NCBI GenBank assembly: GCA_020137815.1
Contig: CM035353.1
Location: 6,525,298-6,589,297 of the forward strand
DNA length: 64,000 bases
DNA from: Hormiphora californensis
Taxonomy: Eukaryota > Ctenophora > Tentaculata > Cydippida > Pleurobrachiidae
Reading direction: 5' to 3'
Shown here in pieces: positions 53,605 to 64,000 of the stretch; position 1 is the first letter of the stretch, and each line of letters starts with the position of its first letter. The notes beneath the pieces were generated by a model, which did no database searches, was not told the origin of the DNA, and saw nothing but the letters and a program-made list of their open reading frames with translations. A program made the translations under genes and the position numbers.

Positions 53605-56600
53605 AAATATCAGTTGTATAATGTATATAATGCTGCATGCATCTGAAATAAGTAGAATTCAATAAAAGATAATGTAAAATACACTAAAAAGAAGCCATTT
53701 GCTCAAAAGAGGAATATTCTTGCCTGTTTATATTGATAACAAGCGAGTCATACATCATGAACGGTAAGGGCTCTCTTGTTGACTAGTGGCTTGCCCACCG
53801 ATGTTATGGACTCCGAATTCACCATCGCGAAATGCAGGGATGTCAACTGAAAAGTTAAAGTTCACATCAAGCTTATCTACTAGCTATTGCCTCTGCTCAA
53901 AGAAACCTCTCATGGTCGGCCTTTTATGGCAGTTATATAGAATTAGTAATTAATTTTCACGCTATATATAAAAATAAACATTATTTGGATTTAAGTGGGT
54001 TATTAGGTGTGGCTCAAAAAATCAAATAAAAGCCTCTGATCCACCATGTTATTATAGAACCATGTTATTCGAAATGTGGCCCATAGTCCCCCATAGCACA
54101 CATTTATTGGGGAGTTTAGGGTTATCTCTAATGAAGATCGAATCTGCTGTGTAGTGGAACAGCAGGGATGGTCCGTTCGTCCAAATCCAATCATTGCTTT
54201 ATCAGCACGTGCATAATCTAATAAAAAATAGGAAATACTTTAGTCCTGCTATTACTAAGGCATACTCTTGTCTCTTGAGTCTCAGTGTATTTCGAATCCC
54301 TCACTTCTCGCTGACTCTGTCTCAAAGAGAATCTCCCATTTGCTTCTCATTGGGAAGTGGAAAGGACTGGCGAAATATTAACATAGCGCTATAATCCGCG
54401 CGATTTTTATCCAATCCCTCCTTTCTTGTTGCACTTGTCAAACTGAGGTGGTTGTGGCAGGGACCCACAGCATCTAAAGGATTTATACAGGTCCAATGAT
54501 TAGAAAACCATCAACTCATTTAAATTTCTGGGGGAACAGTTGAAAAAATGGCTTTTACTCACGCGTATCTCCGTATCGTTGTGTTACAATGGACGGCCCT
54601 GGAACCTGGTCCCTTGGATCGGCCAGGTCTTCGGATGGTCCTTTACCCTGGGCCCTGGAGTTGGCTGGGTGTTGGATGGTCCTGCCACCTTGGTCCCTGG
54701 AGTAGACCTTCGCTGTATTGCTCGAGCGAGCGAGCACTACATTCCAGGTGCCTCATTTTTTTTTCATGAGAACACCAAAAACAGCCTTAATAGCAGCTCG
54801 CTAGTAGGATCACACTGCTAAATATCATCAAAATCATGAGAAGGTAACTCTAGAATCGGTTAGAAGGGGGATGGGGGAGCTTAGAACTATTGTAAGATCG
54901 ATTCCTTGTGTTATTGACCATAGTAATTGCAATACATCCCTTGAAGGTCTAAAATATAGTAATTTCAAGAATTAGATAGAGATAAGGCGATAAGATAATC
55001 GAGTAGTGGAACGCGAGTAGCAAACGTATATGATAACGAAAGAACGGAACTGGAGAGGGAGAAAGAGAAAATAAAGTGATTTACTATGATTATGATTTAG
55101 TTATTACGCTTTATGTCCCTTTATGTCGCTTCCACTATATGTCATTGTTACGCCACTCTTTAATTACTATACCCAGGTTTTCTAGACGAATTCCGTCCCC
55201 AAAGCTGTAGAGCAATTCCGCATGAGAGTAGACCAGCCTTGCCCTGACGTATCGTTCTTTCCTTCAGTTTTTACCTTCTATTCTTTTTAGTGTGTGTGTG
55301 TGTGCAATCCGAGTATTCAGGGGGAGCACATGAAAGGTAAATTAAGTCAGATTTAAAAATTCCTAATGTTCTAAATCATACTGTGTAATATGTTAATAAA
55401 AATGGTTAGTTGTTCTCCCCCTTTTCGTAACAGTTTATACTGCCATTCTGCCCAGAGGGATTCATCTAGGGGGATGGCACGACGGTCACTTCCTCGATCG
55501 CCCCTGCGATATTGGTCTCCCACCACACCACAAAATACACTGCAAACAAACCAAACGCTCTACACTGCACTTCTCACATCTACGATATATGTCAAACAAA
55601 ATATAAGCCAGCAATATAATATATTATATTTGCCGGGGGTTGAGATTGTGTTCTTTTTAATAGCAGAAACTATGAAAACTGCGGTAACAGCCTGCATAGC
55701 TAAGATATAATAAAGGATTTTAAGATTTTAAGATTTTAAGAGGGTTTAGTACTTTAAAAAAATCAAGCTCCATTTAGTTAAAATAACAATTGATGTGTTG
55801 TACTACATTTTAAAGTATAATTTTCAAAACTCATTACGACAACTATCTTTCTTCTTTGGTTCACTCTTGACTGAGAACTGCCTGAAATGATGTGTTAAGT
55901 TTAGAAAAATAAATGTTAAAATAAAGTTACAATTATAGAATCTGGGTAATCGTCTTCTTTCATGATCACCGTTGTTACCAGCTCTCCTTCTCTTAGTACG
56001 TCAAGAATACTGTCATCAAATGTAACAAGGTTGAATATATGCCATTAAATTGTCTCTGAAGAATTCCAAACTGATCGTAGCAGATATTCTTGGATGAAGG
56101 TACCATGATGAATGGGGATGAATGTCCATTCTACGAAAGCAGTTCAGGACTTGGGTTATCAATCGTCTACGATGGGTAGTACGGACGTTACATGATGTCT
56201 ATATAAGAGTTTAGTGTTAGATAAATTGATTAAAAGATTAATGAATTAAAAGATATGGATGAAATACAGATGAAAAACTAAAGAAAACAAAGCTAAATTA
56301 AAAGACTAACCAGTAAAAAATAATAATTGCAGAACACACGAAAATGAGTAAATAAAAAGTCAAGTTGTTGCGAAAATGTAACAGTTTGGACAATGGACAT
56401 GCATGCAAGAATTATAAAGATGGGACAAAAGTATAGAAACTAAAGATGAAAAATAAAGATGCAATTAAATATCTATCTGTAGAAACAAAAAAAGAAAAAT
56501 TAAAAGCATAAATTAAATGATAGTAAACAAGGAAATCTACCAATACATAGCTCTTTTCCTAAATAACGATGTAAAAATATGCTATTAAAGTTTTTCACTC

Positions 56601-58500
56601 GAACGAATGAATGAGCACCACCATACAGAAAGCTAACCAGCTGGGAGGATGCTTCTGACAGGTTATTACCCAGTATGTTTTGCTCCTGGATTTATGTTCT
56701 AGTCTTTGCAATATGCATTGTGCAGTAATGCACAGTTTTCGGTGTTCGGTTATTCTTGCTATGATTACTCGCCATTGTTATGGCTAGGTGAAGGGAAAGG
56801 GTTTTAAAGGGTTTCTTTTGATCTTACAGCAACAAAAAGAGCGTGGTAATTATCGATCAGTCTTGTACGACTCTTCTCGCTAGTACCTCCTCAGACTAAA
56901 GGCATTGCGAGTAGATGCAGGGTCGGTTCTGGGAAGGTTGGAGGGAAGGAGTTTTACCTCCTCAAATTAGTTTTTGGAGGTAGCCTATAGAGGCCAATAC
57001 TTGGGGAGGATGCAACTCCTCCTAGATTCTATTGGTCGGTCGCCACTTTAAGGCGTTCATATTATAACATCATTAAAATTAGCAATTTACCTGTACTATA
57101 AATTGTCTTTTACTATTAGCATTAGATTGACGTTCATTGGAAAACAGTTGTGGCTGAACCTTAGGTCCAGTGCACGGCTATTTCCACTGAGACCGGGATC
57201 CCAGGCCTCCGTGGAAGTAGGCCGTGGCCTGAATCTGAGGTTCAGGCACGACCGTAAAACGGTGGTATTATGGAGGGTTTCGGGTTGCTGGTAATGATTG
57301 TCACAGATGAACTTCTGTCCAAGAAACACAAATCTTTGGCGAGTGTGAGAAAAGCAGACTTGGGTGGTGATGCAGTTGACCTCCATGACAAAGACATGTG
57401 CCACGTTATCAAATATCGTATTGGAGGGCGGTCATCACCAGCTGTGGTCTTAAAGGAGCCACTTTGGCCAGAACTCTTCACCTCTTTAAAAAACAAAGAA
57501 ACATTCCTTCGTCCATGAACACTTTCTTTATAAAGAGAGGAAGCGAAAGAAAGCTAACTTACCAAGATTATGTCAGTCTTTAAGGGGGTGTTGGCAGTTT
57601 GAGTGATAACGGCTTGAGAGGTCCCAATTACCAGAGCATCCTTAAAATGAGGAACATGTCCACATCAGTCATACTTTCTTTTGTAGGATGGATAAAGGTA
57701 GTGGGAGATGTACAGGTATGGAAAATAGCACTTAAAAAACTATTAATTATTAAATGGGGTAACCCCAGCTGCAAACTGTTGAAGTGTATGAAGCTGGCGG
57801 GACAACTCACCACGGCTTTCTTGTTGCAGTTATTTCGGGAGCCACTGTGATGAGACCGACGCCACATACCCAACTTATATGTGCTATCACTAAGGCACAC
57901 ACGCCATCGGATTCGCGAACAGAGCGATCTCTGCACTAGAACTCTGGCCTGGATATTGAGTCAACCGTGTTGGTCGACGAGATGAGCAAAGCGCTCTACT
58001 AGTCATTCATAAATATCCACCAAACAACTGAGTGATTACGCAATACTAACAGATATCTTATCCGTTGTTGGGGTGTTATTCCCCAATTTAACATCCTCAC
58101 ATGGGTGGATAACATATCGCATAAAAACAACCCGGCTACAACGTGAATCCGCTGGAATAATATATAATATTAATACTGGGTATATTATCATTTTTCAAAG
58201 ACAGTAGATCTAGGTAGTGTTCAATATTTTATAAAATAAGATTTCATAGAGAAAATCAGCGTTTATCGATATTCTTGTGGCCCAAACTGGTCGCACTTTT
58301 AGGGAAGGTTATGATATCCGTCTCATCCGTAATAGATTCAGTCCTTAGGAATAGAATAAGGTTAATGTTACCCTAGATGCAGTGAGATGTGTCGGTGAAA
58401 GAAAAATAGAGCACATAGATAGGAGCGCCTGAGAGGGGCTAAGCTAATCCAGTGTAGCTATACCTAAGATAAGAATGGATACTGCACTAAAAGAAGCCTA
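53605..58500 (+). repeat. Direct duplication, copy 2, with many single-base indels
   Basis: Collinear with 35,481-39,905. Differences are dominated by missing or extra single bases spread through the sequence (for example gaccataagttt-type homopolymer losses, cttgtcccac to cttgcccac, cgatcgttat to cgatgttat), increasing after 57.8 kb, where 57,845-58,140 no longer aligns well. It also has two blocks absent from copy 1, at about 55,908-56,143 and 56,497-56,590. All open frames here are shorter or shifted versions of copy 1. Confidence 0.9.
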
Positions 58501-61090
58501 CGGAGCCGAGAATCCGCTCTGTCCTGCGGATATAGAAGCATCCCCGTCTAACGGGAATGCTATCGGCCCTAAGAATAGAGATTCGAAACCTAGTGCATGA
58601 ATAGCATCGTACTGACGGTTAGGGAATGAATATAATAGAGAGTGAAAGTAGGACAAATCACAAAGAAACCGGCGATAGTAGGCATATAATCCACACCCCC
58701 ATTTCACTGGAAATAACGAAAATGCGTGGGTAGCACACCATCTACTCAAATGTTAAAATAAATTATGGAGGGTGTCAACACAAGATAGTAGTAAGACAAC
58801 TGACAACGGTATAAGGACGCTACGTTGAACAGAAATAAAAAATTCACACAACACAGTCGAGATACGGCCAGTATTTGGGCACACGTTATATCCAGTCTGA
58901 GAATAATGATGTATGGATAATGCACTTTGCCTTTTTTATGAAATATGCTGAAGTGAATCCTTGAGTATAAAATATAAGTGGGTGGAATTTGGATTTGTTT
59001 CCAGAGCAGGAGATAGAAATATATGTGTAAAGAAGTAAGTTTACATAACTTATATTATCAAACGATGTGTTGGGGGCCGTGAGGAGCCTGTCAATCAACA
59101 GGTTTACTCCAGGGCCGGTTTTAGCTAGCATCCATTTTTCTGTCTCTGTGTGCACACTAAACATAATTGACATATACCACTACTAACACCATCATCACCA
59201 ATATCACCTTGACAATCTTTTGAGACGATTACAAAAGTATACCATGGTCCAGGCTAGAGTAGACATGGTCAAGCAATGAAGCTTTCGAAATATTACCGAT
59301 ATCTCTAAGACTGAATATATATCCAATCACATCTATCACTTATCCTATAATTATAAAGGGAGATAGGCAGGCGAGAGAGTGCAATTTTTTGAGAATCGCA
59401 GTCTGTTGAGTGAGGGAAGAGGAGTACCATTGTATCAGACTCCGAAGATACAGATAATATAACAGTTATCGATGCGTTAATATATCCCACCTCTCGAGTA
59501 CATACACCAAAATTTGTATCTCCACACTACTCACAACCAGAGACAGTCCGCACGTACCAACATAAAGAAAATAAAGTGCAGAGCACATCCAACTAGAGCA
59601 ACAAATGATCTACTCTAGCGGATACTTCTTTTATGCCCTGTCGCAGCTCTTATACTAGGTACTTGCTATCTTTGCGACTTATAGCGATGAGTTTCTACTC
59701 TATCTCGTGTAATTCATGATGTCGTTTCTGATCTGACACTATAATACTCAGTTCACATATATATTCACCCATCATAAATAGTTTTTCCTCTTGTTACTAA
59801 TAATCACACTCTAACTATCTTAATTTATATAATTAATATTTACATTTTATACCATTGCTGATTATATTATACTTCATTACTCTTCTCCTCCTATTTTAAA
59901 TCAGTGCCCCAATTCTAACGTATCTCACTCCGAACGCGATTCGAAATGATTTTATTACTTTCTCCATTTATTCTATCTGGAACTGTCCACATCAAATACC
60001 ACTGATGCGACTCAAAACCAGTCCATCACCAAGTCTCGTGTTGATCCTATTACCTTGTTACCTCTCACTCAGCACACTACCATACTCATCACACACGTCC
60101 ATACTCAGCACCATGAGACAGGGAGAAGTTCACGAGTGCACCTGAGAACACAGAGGAACTCGCAACACGCCATGAGGCCCTCATGTACTCTTCTATGTGT
60201 AACAAACGACTGCAACCAAACATGCATCAAAAACCAAGCGATCACCACGCAAGGCCATCATGACATATATCAGCATATTGCCACGACGTCTTTGTGACCC
60301 AACAAAACTAAACAGAGGATACCAAGATTATCATTGGAAAGGATAGGAGCTATAAAAGGAGCTGGTCTAGTTTATAGAAAACCGAAACAGTAGTACATCA
60401 TTTCTGAAGACGAGGTATGCAACTATGTTATCATTTGAAATAGTGTCGCTATGCGTAGGACCCTAAAAAACACTCGAGGCATCTTTTGAAATACATCCAC
60501 ACGCTCACCTGTTTCGAGTAATTATTTCTAAATTGAGAGGGACAGCAACAGAATTGTAAAAGCTTGATTGAGGTAATAGAGCATAACTTTCTGAGTACAA
60601 ACACATAAATTGTTATATATTTCAAATGTCCAGAGAATAGTTTTTTAAATTTTCATAACTTTCTACCGAGAAGATCTCTCCAAAACATAAACAGCATTAA
60701 TATACCCACATGCATTGGTGGATTTTATGGTTACAGATCACATATGGTTAGGAGTCTGCTGCGCCCAATGTATGTCACTGTTTTGTGCATCCTAGGTCCA
60801 GCTAAAACAGAACGTGTTAGGAGCAGGTGCCATTCGCAAAATCATTATTTCATACGGTAGGATCTGAGTCAGAGTTGGTGAGCAGTACAGCTGGGTAAGT
60901 AAACTGAAATTACACCAGAGTAGTGTATAAAGAATTACGGTACGAGTGGGGGGAAACAGTCGTGCCTGAATCTCTGGTTAGAATCGCAGGGCTCGGTGAC
61001 CGGCACTGACACACACACATACACATACACATACACACACAGCCTGATCAAATATTTTCTCACAACACCTCTAAAGAATGTCATTGGTAG
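58500..61090. other. 2.6-kb stretch without a recognisable gene
   Basis: Open frames reach only 60-95 codons and show no motif. The sequence has an irregular look (many short repeats of agat/gata). It follows the indel-rich duplicate and may share its quality problem. A (CA)n-type microsatellite, cacacacacatacacata, lies at about 61,010-61,042, just 3' of the receptor gene. Confidence 0.6.
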
Positions 61091-61093
61091 AAC

Positions 61094-62483
61094 TTAATAA
61101 GAAGTAATTATCAGTACGCGTGGTAGGAACTGGATCTCATTTCGTAAAAGCAACTGATGTTCACCAACCCGGCCCCTTCTGGAGCAGTTATCGAAACAGC
61201 ATTGAAGAAAACCTCGTCGAAAGAATAGCTTATCCCAACTGATTAGGATCGGATTTGTCAGAATGGAAATGTAGAATGGAATCGCAACAAGAAAGTATAC
61301 TTTAAATTCAAAGGGATTTTTTCCTTTCATGATATTGATATAAACAATATGATATATGCTATAGGGTAGCCAAGTAGCCACGGCCACTCCAATAACAGCA
61401 AGGGCCTTCTTTAGATTAGAAGAAAAGGCACTTTCACTATAGTTTCGAATACGGGTCAGAGTGACCGACCAAAACACTACGTGAAGCAGAAGGGGCAGGG
61501 CGTTAAAAAACAACATATTGAAAATGTCGAGTGTGTATACAAATTTAGACGACGTATCCGCGTTGCCAATGCCAACCCAACACCGCCCTTTTTCCTCATC
61601 AAATTCCATCTTGAACCAATCCTCACTAACTGCCACCGATAGAAAAATTATCTCTACAATGGGTAGAAGCCAACAAATTCCCACTGCCAGACTCACACCT
61701 GGGAGGACTTTTGGACAGTTAAGACTATTCAGCATCCACAACAGAGATACCGGCACTATGCCGAGGACATTGAGATCACATATAAACCAGCTTGAGATCA
61801 GGGAGAGAGCCTGGCACTGGAGTGGAGATTCGTGGGTATAATTGTAGATACTTTCCGGCCATATCATCCCTGGTCCTCTGATAAAAAGAGCCGATATTGA
61901 CTGTAGCAGATCTATAAAACTCATGTTAATCACCGCACATCGGATAGAGGGGGATGCTTCAACCATGCTGGCTTCAGTCCAGTTCCAGATGTAGCAGATG
62001 CTGTTAGAGTTCAATAGAATCCCAAATAAACCTGATGGAGAACGAAGTATTGTATGTGTGAGATTCAGAAAAAATGTGCCCGCATGAAATTTTCCTAGTC
62101 TGTCGATTAGTATAGTGTCACTAATTGTATTGTGTAGTGGAGAAATGGTTTTCAAAAACCGTGCGCAGACGCACACTTTACCTAGCACGCGGATAATAAA
62201 CAGCCTAATCTAGCGGGAAAAGTGTGCTTTAGTACCAGCGACCGTGTAAAAACGAGCATGATTCGGAGGCGATTAATTCATCGTGCGAAACTGAAAGACA
62301 GATTGTGTAGCAAAACATGGCATATAATATCTCTACAATACCATTACCTGCAACCATGATGATGATTCCACATGCCAACATCCAGTCATCATTACTGTTA
62401 CCCAGTCCAACATCCCAAGGATGGTCCCTGATTTCGCCTAACTCTGATGATGGATCCATAATAGTGTCCCTAGAAAAACACAC
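61094..62483 (-). CDS. Divergent class A-like G-protein-coupled receptor, two exons
   Basis: Exon 1 (62,483-62,348) starts MCFSRDTIMDPSSELGEIRD. Exon 2 (62,031-61,094) continues in frame. The intron 62,032-62,347 has GT-AG ends (gcag|gtaatg and ctccatcag|gttta) and joins MVA-G-LFGILLNSNSICYIW to give a complete TM1. The total is about 357 residues, typical of the family. TM2 has NMSFIDLLQSISAL. TM3 starts with the conserved Cys (LQCQALSLIS) but has no D/ERY. TM4 is VSLAVGICWLLPIVEIIFL. ECL2 has the partner Cys (GRCWVG). TM5 is around FFNALPLLLHVVFW. TM6 ends ATWLPYSIYHIVYI. TM7 is SILTNPILISW, with NPxxY changed to NPxxI. It ends in a Cys-rich, basic tail. Ligand unknown. A second in-frame Met (MDPSSE) could be the start. 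The loss of DRY and of the NPxxY Tyr suggests altered coupling. Confidence 0.75.
62032..62347 (-). other. Predicted receptor intron
   Basis: 316-bp minus-strand intron with donor G|GTAATG and acceptor ttcgttctccatcag|GT. It disrupts TM1 in the genomic frame, contains in-frame stops downstream of exon 1, and splicing restores both phase and a hydrophobic helix. An alternative acceptor, ctaatcgacag, near 62,100 would also keep the frame but would add about 20 residues inside TM1. Confidence 0.6.
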
Positions 62484-62722
62484 ATTATATTATCAAAATT
62501 ATGGCCAAACCCCTCACTGAAGCCCCCAGTTATAGAGCCCTACGATGAATAGAAGCCATAACAGTATTCTTGATATTGACAATGGGCTGTCTGGCGCCAC
62601 ATACCCCATCTGTCGCACGCTCAGATTAGGGTTAATTTGATAATCGAACCGTGGTCTGGCGCCGCCAGACAGCCAATAGGGAGCTGCAGCAAGCGATACC
62701 CCAATCAGATCAACACTAACAG

Positions 62723-63910
<1,188 letters not shown>

Positions 63911-64000
63911 GTCAGCTGATCACGACACAAGTCACAGAAGTAACAAAAGTAAGTAAAAAGTGTAGTAAAATGTTACGTGATAACAAGCATTTTATCCTCA

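Noticed and set aside
57900-60300. Possible host exons between the duplicate and the receptor
   Set aside because: Only short frames without motifs, and local sequence quality is doubtful; no call can be supported.

Overview
The window reads as nuclear DNA of an animal, probably an invertebrate, although the species cannot be fixed from sequence alone. Coding information is split by GT-AG introns. There is a seven-transmembrane receptor gene with the class A layout, there are CR1/L2/jockey-type LINE pieces, and there are fossils of Merlin and hAT-like DNA transposons. No operon structure, ribosome binding sites, rRNA or intact tRNA was seen. Almost the whole window is mobile-element debris. 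The only gene that looks intact and host-like is a divergent receptor at 61.1-62.5 kb on the minus strand.

Layout. 0-5 kb: exon-like pieces of an unrecognised multi-exon gene, present in several degenerate direct copies. 5.5-10.9 kb: two short non-autonomous elements with poly-G/poly-C termini and inverted 'word' arrays, lying in tandem copies of a second unrecognised coding element. 11.1-11.5 kb: a Merlin (IS1595/ISXO2-like) transposase exon. 12.6-19.7 kb: a large element copy with genes on the minus strand; its inverted partner lies at about 40.1-51 kb with genes on the plus strand. Comparing the two arms reveals later insertions, notably a 936-bp element at 18,181-19,116 with a 4-bp target duplication and an empty site in the partner. 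20,015-26,814: a 3,400-bp tandem duplication at roughly 99.7% identity that carries hAT-like and other transposase fragments. 27,639-29,028: a nearly perfect 630-bp-armed palindrome whose 130-bp loop carries a transposon-type helix-turn-helix fragment. 30-35 kb: degenerate fragments. 35.5-39.9 kb is repeated directly at 53.6-58.5 kb, the second copy being full of single-base indels. 45.9-52.7 kb: LINE endonuclease, ORF1-like and reverse-transcriptase-tail pieces, followed by a 36-bp minisatellite and a LINE-type 3' microsatellite. 52,748-53,594: a second, older palindrome lying at the breakpoint of the direct duplication. 62.7-63.9 kb: a third palindrome, with a 143-bp GA tract in its loop.

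Taken together this is a nested transposon graveyard with unusually many inverted-repeat elements. The best candidates for something undescribed are the word-array elements with poly-G ends, the 936-bp element packed with near-palindromic AACGWCC motifs, the inverted pair of large elements with their THAP-like and 'KLHxIFxH' proteins, and an unrecognised protein family (10.35 kb plus and 33.0 kb minus) sharing a YW-x-HSYH motif. Homology calls are from memory of family motifs; no database search was possible.
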